Shown here piece by piece: positions 39,684-49,066 of a stretch of 64,000 nucleotides of DNA. The translations under genes were made by a program, and so were the position numbers. Below the pieces are notes generated by a model. The model worked only from the letters and a program-made list of their open reading frames with translations. It ran no database searches and was not told where the DNA came from. Each line of letters opens with the position of its first letter. The first letter of the stretch is position 1. The stretch lies in NCBI RefSeq assembly GCF_030758755.1, contig NZ_CP132387.1:1860001-1924000 (forward strand), written 5' to 3'. The stretch is from Bartonella apihabitans (lineage in GTDB: Bacteria; Pseudomonadota; Alphaproteobacteria; Rhizobiales; Rhizobiaceae).

Positions 39684-39709
39684 TGAACAACAGGAAAAGG
39701 TGATCTCTC

Positions 39710-40723
39710 ATGAGCCAGATTGGCAAAGGCAAGGATGAAACTATTATCGAACCGCTTCAGCCGATCATTGATGCCCATCATCACCTTTTCGACCGTCCTC
39801 CGCTTACTTATCTTTTGAAGGACTATCTTAAAGATGCCCGTTCCGGCCATAATATTATCGCTTCGGTTTATGTAGAAACACAGGCTTTCATATCTCATTC
39901 AGAGCCGGAAGTTATGCGCCCTGTTGGTGAAGTGGAATTTGCAAACGGTGTAGCGGCAATGTCCGACAGCGGTGTTTATGGCAAAATCAAAGTAGCGGAT
40001 GGAATTGTCGGATATGCCGACTTGCGTTTTGGCGAAAAAATTGCACCGCTCATTGATACATGTCTTGAACGGGCAGGCACTCGCTTTAAAGGTGTCAGAC
40101 AAAATATCATTGATGATAAAAGCCCGTTGCCATTCAAATTTGTGACCAATAGGCCACCGCATGACCTTGTAAACCACCCCGATTTTACAAAAGGTCTTGC
40201 CGAAGTTGAAAAGCGCCATCTCACATTCGACATTGGCGCTTTTCACCACCAATTGCCACAGATTGCAAAGCTTGCCGATGCTTTTCCCGACCTGGTTATT
40301 GTGTTGAACAATATGGGGCACGTTATGGCTTTGGGGCTTGACGAGAAAGAAAAGAAAGAAGCGCTTCAAACATGGCGAAACAATCTTCGAGAGCTTGCAA
40401 AACGACAAAATGTCGTCTGTAAAATTGGCGGGCTCGGTCTGCCGTTTTTCGGTTTCAATTTGCACGAGCGTAAAGATGTCGTCACCAGTAAAGAGCTTGT
40501 CACACTCTGGCGGCCTTATATTGAAACTGCAATAGAAGCTTTTAGCGTTGAACGCTCGATGATGGAAAGCGATTATCCGATGGACGGGCGTTCATGCGGA
40601 TATGTGCCGCTATGGAATGCGTTGAAATTATGCGTTTCGGGCGCATCAAAAGAAGAAAAAGACAATCTGTTTTATAAAGTTGCAGCCAGAACCTATCGCA
40701 TCAACATTGAGGGGCTTGTTTGA
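39710..40723 (+). CDS. Amidohydrolase-family metal-dependent hydrolase
   Basis: A 337-residue TIM-barrel hydrolase of the amidohydrolase-2 group, related to 2-pyrone-4,6-dicarboxylate lactonases. The metal-binding start motif IIDAHHHLFDRP is at residues about 19-30; further features are ASVYVETQAF, FKGVRQNI, LNNMGH and the late MESDYPMDGRSCGY with the conserved Asp. It should open a lactone or cleave a related bond; the substrate is unknown. ATG follows AAGGTGA. It lies 26 nt after the aldo/keto reductase, and its stop is directly followed by the ATG of the next gene, so the genes are surely co-transcribed. Confidence 0.85.
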   Translation: MSQIGKGKDETIIEPLQPIIDAHHHLFDRPPLTYLLKDYLKDARSGHNIIASVYVETQAFISHSEPEVMRPVGEVEFANGVAAMSDSGVYGKIKVADGIVGYADLRFGEKIAPLIDTCLERAGTRFKGVRQNIIDDKSPLPFKFVTNRPPHDLVNHPDFTKGLAEVEKRHLTFDIGAFHHQLPQIAKLADAFPDLVIVLNNMGHVMALGLDEKEKKEALQTWRNNLRELAKRQNVVCKIGGLGLPFFGFNLHERKDVVTSKELVTLWRPYIETAIEAFSVERSMMESDYPMDGRSCGYVPLWNALKLCVSGASKEEKDNLFYKVAARTYRINIEGLV

Positions 40724-41242
40724 ATGGCATGTTTTCATAAACAATTGGTGAGGCAGCGTGCCACCGGTTTCTTCGGTTTATTTTCAGGTCTTTTCCTTAC
40801 AAGTCTCGCATTTCTAGCTGTTTCAAGTGAAGAAACGCAAAGCCAAACTTTGAAAGGTGAAAATGACATGAACCAGATCGATATTGTTTTTAACGATACC
40901 GGAAAAACCTGCACGATCAAGCTTGATGACAGTGATGAAGTACGTGATTTAATAAGTGAGTTGCCGCTCGAACTTACGCTTGAAGATTTTAACAAAACCG
41001 AAAAAATTGCCACCTTGCCGAAAAAGCTTGATGTCAAAACACAGCCAAAAGGATTTAATCCCAAAAAAGGTGACGTTACCTATTATATTCCTTGGGGTAA
41101 TCTTGCCATTTTTACGCGTGATTTCCGCTTTTCGGAAAGCCTCGTGCATCTGGGAACGCTTTCCGGTTGCATGGAAAATTTTGACCAACAGAAGACTATT
41201 CCCATAAGACTTGAAAAAAGCAAAATCTCGAACGCCCGCTAG
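40724..41242 (+). CDS. Exported cyclophilin-like fold protein
   Basis: A 172-residue protein. Residues about 1-40 form a signal-like segment (GFFGLFSGLFLTSLAFLAV). The rest matches the small cyclophilin-like fold family: KTCTIKLDDS, a hydrophobic LPLELTLEDF stretch, KGDVTYYIPWGNLAIFTRDF, and LVHLGTLSG. The family's function is unknown. The ATG abuts the preceding stop codon (TGAATG). An internal ATG at 40869 with AAGGTGA 6 nt before would give the domain alone in the cytosol, the same dual-start arrangement as in the aldo/keto reductase. Confidence 0.75.
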   Translation: MACFHKQLVRQRATGFFGLFSGLFLTSLAFLAVSSEETQSQTLKGENDMNQIDIVFNDTGKTCTIKLDDSDEVRDLISELPLELTLEDFNKTEKIATLPKKLDVKTQPKGFNPKKGDVTYYIPWGNLAIFTRDFRFSESLVHLGTLSGCMENFDQQKTIPIRLEKSKISNAR

Positions 41243-41348
41243 CCTTCAGAACTCGGGACAGTAACAAATCTCGCCCGTTCGGTCGTGAAAAAAAGCGGGG
41301 TGAAACTCGTGAGTTCTTGTTAAAGCGACGGTTTTATTGATCTGTCAG

Positions 41349-41903
41349 TCATTCCATATTCGAGGGAAACAATGAAATTTTTGAATGATCGTGACGTTTC
41401 ACAAATTTTATAGATGTGAGCGGAGCAATATCAATTTTAAACAAAGATGAAAGTGGTGCTTTCAACACATCAAGCATAACCATTCGCAAAAAATTGGCGT
41501 CGGCGACAATTAATGTCGGTTCGGCATAATTGACTTGTTCAAGCCATTCTGCGGTCTTGTCATAAAGGGTTTTGAAAGAGGTTCCCCCATGCGGGGCTGA
41601 ATAAGGGTCACTCAACCATTGTTCAAGTTCGTCTTCCTCTTCATTTGCGAGTTCTTTCAAGGCTTTCGCGTGCCAATGCCCGTAATCGATAACAGGAATT
41701 GAGAAATCTATTTTGAATTCCAGCCCCAATAATTCGACCGTGCGGATAGATGAGGTAAGATTGGCGCAAACAATATTCATGCCCTTTTGAACCGAAAATT
41801 TTTCGGGCAAAAGAACATCGCTATCAAGACTTTCATTACCGGGAAAAATGCCACGCTGTTCGGCGCGTGTCATGCCATGAGTCATTATAATAATTTCCGC
41901 CAT
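41349..41903 (-). CDS. Histidine-phosphatase-superfamily protein with altered second active-site histidine
   Basis: A 184-residue protein of the phosphoglycerate-mutase-like superfamily. The N-terminal motif THGMTRAEQRG carries the nucleophilic His9, and FPGNESLDS, CANLTSSIRTVE and PHGGTSF follow the fold. The late histidine motif (usually (T/S)HGGxxR) reads VADANFLRMV, so the second catalytic His is replaced. Activity is therefore doubtful. It is divergent from the cobalamin-riboswitch/cbtBA unit; some relatives next to cobalamin genes are alpha-ribazole phosphatases (CobC), but that identity is not shown here. Ribosome site GGGAAG. Confidence 0.75.
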   Translation of the reverse strand: MAEIIIMTHGMTRAEQRGIFPGNESLDSDVLLPEKFSVQKGMNIVCANLTSSIRTVELLGLEFKIDFSIPVIDYGHWHAKALKELANEEEDELEQWLSDPYSAPHGGTSFKTLYDKTAEWLEQVNYAEPTLIVADANFLRMVMLDVLKAPLSSLFKIDIAPLTSIKFVKRHDHSKISLFPSNME

Positions 41904-42003
41904 TTCGCTTCCCGATCTTTTTTGTTTTTTCCAAACACGATCAATTTCTAAATTGTCACAGACAGTAATCTAGTAGTTTCAAACAGAATTTGACAGGGAT
42001 TTT

Positions 42004-42122
42004 GCTTGAGACTATGGTGAACCTCACATTCAATTTCGTGGAACCCGGTGTCAATCCGGGGCGGTCGCGCCACTGTGACTGTCTACCAATCATGGGACAG
42101 AAGCCAGAACTTCGATTTGGGT
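42004..42122 (+). ncRNA. Cobalamin riboswitch
   Basis: Upstream of cbtB. The core elements can be read: GTGGAACCCGGTG, the paired AATCCGGGGCGG with CGCGCCACTGTGA, and the conserved AGCCAGAACTTC box. They match the adenosylcobalamin riboswitch consensus (GCxxCCACTG and AGCCAGGAxAC). The expression platform probably includes TATCCT opposite the ribosome site AAGGAGG just before the cbtB start, which suggests translational repression by cobalamin. The exact 5' edge is uncertain by about 15 nt. Confidence 0.92.
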
Positions 42123-42167
42123 GCTTTTCCCTTAAACTCAAGGACGCGTTATCCTGAAGGAGGTTTC

Positions 42168-42389
42168 ATGTCTATTAAAACGGCGCATGCGCCGCAAACC
42201 ATATTTGTTCCGACCAAAACCATTCCGGTCAAAGCCATTTTGCCATGGGCTATATTTGGCGGTCTTATTTGCCTCATCGCACTTTATTTCATCACTACAG
42301 AGCAAGGTGCATTGTCGCTTTTCAGCGGCACCACCATTCATGAATTCGTTCATGATGGACGCCATCTTCTCGGCTTTCCATGTCACTGA
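42168..42389 (+). CDS. cbtB: Cobalt transporter subunit CbtB
   Basis: A 73-residue protein with one membrane span (residues about 24-44) and the conserved C-terminal metal-binding histidines in TTIHEFVHDGRHLLGFPCH. CbtB works with CbtA in cobalt uptake for cobalamin synthesis. ATG at 42168 follows a perfect AAGGAGG. Its expression is expected to fall when cobalamin is plentiful, through the riboswitch before it. Confidence 0.9.
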   Translation: MSIKTAHAPQTIFVPTKTIPVKAILPWAIFGGLICLIALYFITTEQGALSLFSGTTIHEFVHDGRHLLGFPCH

Positions 42390-42401
42390 GGAGATAGAAT
42401 A

Positions 42402-43127
42402 ATGGGTTCACTCCTTTATCGGGGCATGCTTGTCGGCCTCGTTGCCGGTCTTATTGCGTTCGGATTTGCCCGCCTTTACGGCGAGCCTTATGTTGATCGT
42501 GCCATTGCTTTTGAAGAATCCCATGAAGCGGCAGAGGAAGCACAAAGCGGCCATTCCCATGAAGCTGAAGAAGAAGTTGTCAGCCGAAAAACGCAGGCCG
42601 GTTTTGGCCTTTTGACTGCACTTGTGGTTTTTGGTGCGGGTGCAGGCGGGCTTTTTTCCTGTTTTTGCAGCTATGCCTTCGGCCGTTTGGGAAAATTGAA
42701 CATCATGGCCACAAGTCTACTGATTTCGGCTTCTGCCTTTATTTCGGTGGTACTGGTGCCGCAGTTAAAATATCCATCCAACCCGCCAGCGGTCGGGCAA
42801 CCTGAAACCATTGTATCCCGTACCGAAGACTATTTCGCGCTTATTCTGGTGTCACTCCTTGCTATGGTTCTGGTTTATGTTGCGGCAAACCGGCTTAAAG
42901 CCAAATTCGGCGGGCTTAATGCGGCGATTATTGCCATGATCGGCTATGCCGTATTCATGGGTATCGTCTATTTCATTATGCCGGTTGTCAACGAAGTTCC
43001 GGCCGACTTTTCGGCTGATGTCTTGTGGCATTTCCGCATGGCGACTTTCGGTATTCAGGCCATATTGTGGCTGATACTCGGTGTCGGTTTCGGTTATCTT
43101 GCCGAAAGACATATGAAAAAACTTTAG
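42402..43127 (+). CDS. cbtA: Cobalt transporter subunit CbtA
   Basis: A 241-residue inner-membrane protein with about six spans, the expected size for CbtA. A hydrophilic His/Glu-rich loop (ESHEAAEEAQSGHSHEAEEE, residues about 39-58) probably collects Co2+. Later segments YPSNPPAVGQPETI and LWHFRMATFGIQAILW are conserved in the family. It begins 12 nt after cbtB; ribosome site GAGGAG. Confidence 0.9.
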   Translation: MGSLLYRGMLVGLVAGLIAFGFARLYGEPYVDRAIAFEESHEAAEEAQSGHSHEAEEEVVSRKTQAGFGLLTALVVFGAGAGGLFSCFCSYAFGRLGKLNIMATSLLISASAFISVVLVPQLKYPSNPPAVGQPETIVSRTEDYFALILVSLLAMVLVYVAANRLKAKFGGLNAAIIAMIGYAVFMGIVYFIMPVVNEVPADFSADVLWHFRMATFGIQAILWLILGVGFGYLAERHMKKL

Positions 43128-43364
43128 CGGGGGATCGCAAGGAATAGTTAAAGCGGAAATTTCACGAAAAACTTTTTGTCTTCGACAAGTTAGCTTCTGT
43201 CTTCGACGGGGAATTTGTGCAACTTTCCGCTTCTATTCCTTGCATCACCAATTCACTTTCTGTCATACTCTTTGTCTTCATAACAGAAGGGTTTAGCCTT
43301 TTGTTTGTTTTGGCGCGGCTTTCGACCGGTCGCGGATTTTTAAAAACAGGACAACGAGAATTTT

Positions 43365-44186
43365 ATGAAAATTTACATTTCAGCCGATATAGAGGGGGTG
43401 GCCGGTGTGGTTATCCCTCAGCAATGTTCATCCGGCAATGCCGAATATGAACGGGCGCGCCGCCTGATGACCAATGAAGTCAATGCTGCGGTTACCGGCG
43501 CATTTGAAGCCGGTGCGAAAGAAGTTGTTGTGAACGATTCCCATGGTGCAATGGTCAATCTCGTTCCCGAACTCCTTCATCCCGATGCCGAACTTATTCA
43601 GGGAAAACCGAAACCACAAAATATGGCTTGCGGGCTTGCCGATGGCGATTTCGATATGGTTTTTCTTGTTGGCCACCATGCCGGAGCAAGCCTTGAAGGT
43701 GTGCTTGCCCACACCACCAACAGTCGCGCTTTCCGTGCTGTCTATCTTGGCGACAAACGATTGGGTGAACCCGGCATTTATGGCGCTTATGCGGGCGAAC
43801 TCGGTATTCCTGTCGGGCTTTTAACCGGCGACAATTGCCTTGAAGAACAAAACAGGGAATTCTTCCCCAAAGCGAGATTTGCAACAGTCAAACACGCTTA
43901 TGCCAATCGTGCCGCGCGTTCTCTTTCGCCCACAAAATCTTGCGAAAAAATAAAAACAGCCGCCTTTGAAGCCGTCAAGAACCGGCATGAAATGAAGCCC
44001 TTTATTATACGCCCTCCTTTTATGGTGAAATTCGAGGTTCTTTTACCAGCCCTTGCCGATCAGGCCGCACATCTACCTCCTGCCAAGCGTATTGATGCGG
44101 TAACAATCGGCTTTGACTGCAATTCGGTTCGTGATGCAATCGGCTGGATGAGCGCTGTTTCTGCACTTGCCGCTTCGGTCATGTGA
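43365..44186 (+). CDS. dppA: M55-family D-aminopeptidase
   Basis: A 273-residue zinc aminopeptidase of the DppA type, which removes N-terminal D-amino acids from peptides in the cytosol. Zinc ligands are in place: Asp8 and Glu10 in SADIEG, His60 in NDSHGA, His104 in GHHAG, and a Glu at position 135 (RLGEPG). Length agrees with the family. Ribosome site ACGAGAA. It faces the peptide-transport cluster on the other strand and is followed by a strong terminator; D-amino-acid peptides from cell wall turnover are the likely substrates. Confidence 0.9.
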   Translation: MKIYISADIEGVAGVVIPQQCSSGNAEYERARRLMTNEVNAAVTGAFEAGAKEVVVNDSHGAMVNLVPELLHPDAELIQGKPKPQNMACGLADGDFDMVFLVGHHAGASLEGVLAHTTNSRAFRAVYLGDKRLGEPGIYGAYAGELGIPVGLLTGDNCLEEQNREFFPKARFATVKHAYANRAARSLSPTKSCEKIKTAAFEAVKNRHEMKPFIIRPPFMVKFEVLLPALADQAAHLPPAKRIDAVTIGFDCNSVRDAIGWMSAVSALAASVM

Positions 44187-44215
44187 GAGAAAGCTTGAAC
44201 TTTGCTTGAACCATG

Positions 44216-44248
44216 AAAGCGGGCGAAAGCCCGCTTTTTCTTCTTTTT
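44216..44248 (+). terminator. Rho-independent terminator of dppA
   Basis: The stem AGCGGGC/GCCCGCT with a GAAA tetraloop is followed by TTTTCTTCTTTTT, 30 nt past the dppA stop. Confidence 0.92.
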
Positions 44249-44537
44249 GAGGCGACCGGTTTCCCATTCAAACAATATGGGATATGACCCGCTTTCAATG
44301 GTAGAATATGACCGGCTTTTCGATTGTGACGCTTCAAATTTCCGCGCTGATCTTGGAACATTTTACAAAAGCGGGCTTATGATTTTTCCGGCTTAAAAAT
44401 GTTCCCGAAAAGAAAGCTTACAAACCGGTATGGAAATAAAATTCTGAAACCGACTTCAAAGCAGAGATGCCAAGCAAAGGGAAACAGTTTCCCCTTCGCT
44501 TGACAAACTTAACGAACAATCACCAATTGCCGGAAAA
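44249..44537. other. Spacer with a hairpin downstream of the isoaspartyl peptidase gene
   Basis: No gene is seen. A long hairpin occupies about 44471-44502, with arms CAAGCAAAGGGAAAC and GTTTCCCCTTCGCTTG (a few mismatches). It has no U-tract on the minus strand, so it may protect the 3' end of the peptidase transcript or be a weak terminator. Confidence 0.5.
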
Positions 44538-45466
44538 TCAATAAATGCCGGTATGGATTTCACCATCCTGCCCCATCCATGCGCGATACATTCCCTCGCT
44601 ATTGAAAGGCAGGCACACTTCGCCCTTGGCATTGACGGCAATAAGCCCGCCCTCGCCGCCGATTTTTGCGAGATCTTTGACAACCGATTGCGCGGCTTCT
44701 TCAAGTGTTTCTTTTCCCCAGCGGATACGGGCGTCGATTTCGTGCGCTGCGGCATAGCGGATAAAATATTCGCCATGTCCAGTTGCCGAAACTGCACAGG
44801 TTTTGTCATCTGCCCATGTACCGGCACCGATAACAGGACTATCGCCGACACGACCGGGGAACTTGGCAGTCATTCCGCCGGTGGATGTTGCCGCCGCCAC
44901 ATGGCCAAAAACATCACAGGCCACAGCGCCCACTGTGCCATGGCGCCGTGATGGGTCATTTTCTTCCCCACCATTGCGGCGCCGTTCCATTTCCTGCTCA
45001 AGCGCTTTCATGCGCCGTTCGGTGTAAAACCATTCGGCCGGTTTGATCTCGAGCCCGATCTCGCGGCAAAATTCATTGGCTCCGTCACCGGCAAGAAAAA
45101 CATGTTCGGTTTTTTCCATAACAGCGCGGGCAGCAAGAACCGGATGACGCAGCCCAAAATTCCGGCAACGGCTCCGGCATTCCTGTCGCGGCCATCCATG
45201 ATGGCGGCATCCATTTCCTGCGTGCGGTTGGTGGTATAAACGGCACCACGACCGGCATTGAAAAGCGGATCATCTTCAAGTGCCATAACGGAAGCGGTGA
45301 CCGCGTCAACGGCCGAGCCATTCGCCTTTAGCACTGCCCGCCCTGCCTCGAGTGCCAATGTCAATCCATGACGATAGGCTCTTTCCTTTTCTTCCGTCAT
45401 ATCTTTCGAGCGCATTGTGCCAGCGCCACCATGAATGGCGATAACCGGTTTTACAGGAGACGACAT
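44538..45466 (-). pseudogene. iaaA: Isoaspartyl peptidase/L-asparaginase (IaaA type), frame-broken
   Basis: An Ntn-hydrolase of about 309 residues that cleaves isoaspartyl dipeptides and asparagine after autoproteolysis. The first frame has VIAIHGGAGTM and LFNAGRGAVYTTNRTQEMDA; the second has the self-cleavage and nucleophile motif RRHGTVGAVACD, then SATGHGEYFIR. The frame changes at about 45152-45156, in CCCAAAA; one missing base restores GILGLRHPVLAARAV. A span of 929 bases plus one is divisible by three. It lies at the end of the minus-strand gsi-type cluster, as in Escherichia coli where iaaA is next to gsiABCD. Confidence 0.88.
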
Positions 45467-45526
45467 TTCAAAGTCCTTTCAAAAAACCATTTCAGGCTAT
45501 TTTAAAAAATAGCATTTCGACGCCGG

Positions 45527-46414
45527 TCAATTGACGTCGATTTTGGGATCAAGCGCGTCACGCAAGCCATCGCCGAAAACATTGAAGGCCAAAACCGTAA
45601 CGAAAATTGCAATACCCGGATAAAGGGTGAGGTGATCGGCAACCCCCATATAGCTGCGTCCTGCGGCAAGCATTGCACCCCATTCAGAACTCGGTGGTTG
45701 TGCCCCTAGGCCGATAAAGGAAAGGCTTGCAGCGGTTAAAATAGACGTGCCGATACGCATGGAAAAATAGACAATCACATTGGGCAAGGTTCCGGGCAGC
45801 AAATGGCGCAAGACAATCATATGATCGGAAACACCGATGGCGCGCGCCGCATCAATGTAGACAGCCTTTTTCATCGAAAGTGTGGTACCGCGCGAAAGGC
45901 GGGCAAAAACCGGTACAGAAAACACTGCAACCGCATAAATCACATTGTCAATTCCCGGTTCCAGAATGGCAATCACGGCAATGGCAAGCAAAATGCCGGG
46001 GAAGGCAAACAGCACATCCGAAATGCGCATAATAAGCGAGTCAAGAAAGCCGCCATAAAAGCCTGCAAGAATTCCCAGAAACACCCCGATAAGACCGCCA
46101 AGCGTAACCGACAGAAAACCGACTGCCAGAGAAATACGCCCGCCATAAATAATGCGGGTAAATATATCGCGGCCATATTCATCGGTTCCCGCCCAATGGG
46201 CAGCAGATGAACCCTGCAAAATGGCATTATAATCGGCACTATTGGGATCAAGCGTCATGAATAAAGGAGCGAAAATAGCCGAGCCGATCAACAAAAGCAG
46301 AAAAACAAGCGCCACAATTGCCGCTTTCTGGCGCGCGAAACGGCGCAAAAATTCGCCGAAGGGCTTGCGCGTTGCCTCGGCAACAAGTGTATCGGATGAA
46401 GTGTTCGCACTCAT
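45527..46414 (-). CDS. gsiD: Glutathione/dipeptide ABC transporter permease, GsiD/DppC type
   Basis: A 295-residue inner-membrane permease with the N-terminal [20 protein letters not shown] segment, the [21 protein letters not shown] motif at about 93-113, and the EAA loop [20 protein letters not shown]. These define the DppC/GsiD/OppC family. Its ATG overlaps the gsiC stop by 4 nt (ATGA), so the two permeases are translationally coupled. Confidence 0.9.
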   Translation of the reverse strand: MSANTSSDTLVAEATRKPFGEFLRRFARQKAAIVALVFLLLLIGSAIFAPLFMTLDPNSADYNAILQGSSAAHWAGTDEYGRDIFTRIIYGGRISLAVGFLSVTLGGLIGVFLGILAGFYGGFLDSLIMRISDVLFAFPGILLAIAVIAILEPGIDNVIYAVAVFSVPVFARLSRGTTLSMKKAVYIDAARAIGVSDHMIVLRHLLPGTLPNVIVYFSMRIGTSILTAASLSFIGLGAQPPSSEWGAMLAAGRSYMGVADHLTLYPGIAIFVTVLAFNVFGDGLRDALDPKIDVN

Positions 46415-47331
46415 GAGTAACGGATCTCCGGATTAACAAAAGCATAGAGAACATCAACCAGAAGATTGATAAGGATAAACTCCAGTGAAAAGAGCAATAT
46501 CAGCGCTTGAAGAACCGGATAGTCGCGATAGGAGACTGAATCGATCAACAGTCTTCCAAGCCCCGGCCACGAAAACACTGTTTCGACAACAATCGAGCCA
46601 CCAAGCAAAAAGCCGAATTGCAAGCCCACCATGGTGATGACCGGAATAAGCGCATTGCGCAATGTGTGTTTCCATGTCACCAGACGTTCGGGAACCCCCT
46701 TGGCGCGCGCAGTGCGGATATAATCCTCACGCGATATTTCGATAAAGGCCGAACGTGAAAAGCGCGCCATCACGGCGGCAACCCCGACGCCGAGTGTAAA
46801 TGACGGCATGATAAAATGAAGTGCCGTTCCATAACCGCCGGTTGGAAGAAGGCCAAGGCGCACAGAAAAGAGATTGATCAAGAGAAGTCCAAGCCAGAAA
46901 ACCGGAAAGGAAATACCTGAAACGGCCACAACCATACCGGTATAATCCTGCCAACGCCCTCTTTTGACCGCCGAAAAAACACCGATGAGTAGCCCCAATA
47001 TGGTCGACCAGATCATCGAAAAAACGGTGAGCCAGACAGTTGGCATAAAACGTTCGCCAATTTCTGTCGAAACGGGTTTGCGGGTTTTCAAGGATTCGCC
47101 AAAATCACCATGAACGGCGTTTTCCACAAAGGTCACATATTGCGCCCATATCGGACGATCAAGACCAAGTTGCGAGCGCATGGCTTCCACTGTTTCCGCA
47201 TCGGCATCAACACCGGCTGCAAGGCGGGCAGGATCACCTGGCAAAAGCCGGACAAAACCGAATACGATGAGTGATATAACAAATATCACCGGTATGATGG
47301 AAAGCAGGCGTTTGATAATAAAAGCAAACAT
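46411..47331 (-). CDS. gsiC: Glutathione/dipeptide ABC transporter permease, GsiC/DppB type
   Basis: A 306-residue permease with about six spans. Family marks: the N-terminal [46 protein letters not shown] (EAA loop), and the end [18 protein letters not shown]. It follows the second binding-protein gene by about 120 nt and precedes gsiD with a 4-nt overlap. It forms the channel together with GsiD. Confidence 0.9.
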   Translation of the reverse strand: MFAFIIKRLLSIIPVIFVISLIVFGFVRLLPGDPARLAAGVDADAETVEAMRSQLGLDRPIWAQYVTFVENAVHGDFGESLKTRKPVSTEIGERFMPTVWLTVFSMIWSTILGLLIGVFSAVKRGRWQDYTGMVVAVSGISFPVFWLGLLLINLFSVRLGLLPTGGYGTALHFIMPSFTLGVGVAAVMARFSRSAFIEISREDYIRTARAKGVPERLVTWKHTLRNALIPVITMVGLQFGFLLGGSIVVETVFSWPGLGRLLIDSVSYRDYPVLQALILLFSLEFILINLLVDVLYAFVNPEIRYS

Positions 47332-47448
47332 CGAAAATCCCGAACTTTAGAGTGAACGGCGCGAACACGCGCCTATTCTCCGTTATTATCCAGTTTAAAA
47401 ACCCGTGTTCCAATTGCTAACCACAGGTTCAATTCAAAAAACTCCGTT

Positions 47449-48978
47449 TCAATCGGTAAACTTTGCATCTTTCAAAAGAAAACCGCCATCCGGCAATGCA
47501 TAAACACCTTCAAGGTTCTTTGTTTTGCCGGAAAGCACGTCTTTCTGTCCAAGGAATATCCATGGTGCATCCTGAAAGATGATCTTTTGCGCTTTGCCGT
47601 AAAGTTCGGCGCGTTTTGTGTCATCTGCCGTTTTAACGGCATCTGAAAGATCTTGGTCGACCTCGGCATTTTTATAATAGGCAACGTTGAAGAGATTGGG
47701 CGGGAAGCTTTCGCTCGAAAAAAGCGGGCGCATTCCATAATCGGCATCCGCGGTTGATGCCGACCAGCCGCCAAACTGCATTTGCACTGTCGATTCTTCG
47801 GGTGTTCTTGCTCCCCAGACGCGGTCAGCCTCGACACCGGCTTCAAGCGGTGTAACATTGACCTTGATATTCACCGCCGCCAGTTGCTGTTGCAAAAACT
47901 GCAAACCACGAATGACCATAGTGCTGTTTTTGCCAAAAATTTCGGTGTTGAAACCATTCGGATAACCGGCGTCTGTCAAAAGCTGTTTGGCTTTTTCGAT
48001 ATTATATTCATACTCTCCGACATTAGTGTAATATTTCAGAAGTGGCGGAATAGGTGATGTGGCCGGTTCACAAAAACCGTTCATCACCACTTTGCAGAAG
48101 GCATTTTTATCAACTGCATAATTCATAGCCTGACGTACACGCACATCGTCAAACGGCTTTTTCATTGTGTTGATTGCCACATAATATTCCGAAATCGACG
48201 GTTCTTTCGTCACAACCAGATTGGGCATCTTCTGCGCAACGGCAAAAAGTTCCGGCGGAAAATCGGGAACAAATTGCACTTCTTGCGCCTGCAACATGGC
48301 AAAACGTGCACCATTTTCCGGTACCGAACGGATGGTGACACCATCTACGCTGACAGTGCCATTCCAGTAATGGTCGTTTTTTATAACTTCAAGCGTGTCG
48401 CTTGAACGGTTTTTGAAAATAAACGGGCAGGTGCCAACGGGGTGGCGGTCAATATCGCGACCATATTTTTCAAGAGCCGCCGGAGAAATCATCATGGTGC
48501 CGGTATGCGCCATGGAAGAAGGAAATGCCCCATAGGGTTCTTTGAGGATAACCTTGACCGTATAATCATCCACAACTTCGACATGGTCGAGCATGGAGAC
48601 AAGAACACGGCGCGACAATTTGTTTTCCGGATTGGCGAGACGTTCAAGATTGATTTTTACAGCTTCTGCGTTAAAGTCTGCGCCGTCATGAAACTTCACG
48701 CCTTTGCGCAAATAGAAGGTAAATTCTTTGGCGTCGCTTGAAGCTTCATAACGTTCCGCCAGAAGCGGTATAATTTTCAAATCCTTGTCGAACCCCAACA
48801 AGCCTTCATAAATCGTCCTGAGCGAAGTCATGGTCAATGTATCATTGATATTGGTCGGGTCGAGCTTTGTCAGATTGACAGGAACGGCAACCGTCAACGT
48901 TTTGGCTTCTGACAGAGCCGGCATCAACATGGTGGTACAGACGAGCCCCGCAGCAAGCAATCGTTTCAAATTCAACAT
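47449..48978 (-). CDS. gsiB: Glutathione/dipeptide-binding protein (GsiB type), second copy
   Basis: A 509-residue solute-binding family 5 protein with a Sec signal (LKRLLAAGLVCTTMLMPALSEA). Conserved SBP5 features: GLLGFDKDLKIIPLLAERYE, FYLRKGVKFHDGADFNAEAV, and DADYGMRPLF. It is a close paralogue of the gene just upstream. A usual GTGPF-K-F segment reads GTCPFIFKN here. ATG at 48978; the TTG before it is less likely. Mature protein should capture glutathione or short peptides for the GsiCD channel. Confidence 0.88.
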   Translation of the reverse strand: MLNLKRLLAAGLVCTTMLMPALSEAKTLTVAVPVNLTKLDPTNINDTLTMTSLRTIYEGLLGFDKDLKIIPLLAERYEASSDAKEFTFYLRKGVKFHDGADFNAEAVKINLERLANPENKLSRRVLVSMLDHVEVVDDYTVKVILKEPYGAFPSSMAHTGTMMISPAALEKYGRDIDRHPVGTCPFIFKNRSSDTLEVIKNDHYWNGTVSVDGVTIRSVPENGARFAMLQAQEVQFVPDFPPELFAVAQKMPNLVVTKEPSISEYYVAINTMKKPFDDVRVRQAMNYAVDKNAFCKVVMNGFCEPATSPIPPLLKYYTNVGEYEYNIEKAKQLLTDAGYPNGFNTEIFGKNSTMVIRGLQFLQQQLAAVNIKVNVTPLEAGVEADRVWGARTPEESTVQMQFGGWSASTADADYGMRPLFSSESFPPNLFNVAYYKNAEVDQDLSDAVKTADDTKRAELYGKAQKIIFQDAPWIFLGQKDVLSGKTKNLEGVYALPDGGFLLKDAKFTD

Positions 48979-49066
48979 CAATCATCCATTTCGTTGGTTT
49001 GTCGAGATTTATCGGTTCGTTGATAAAAGTTTTCAAAAAGTGGCAGCAAGGCTGCCACCCTTATTG

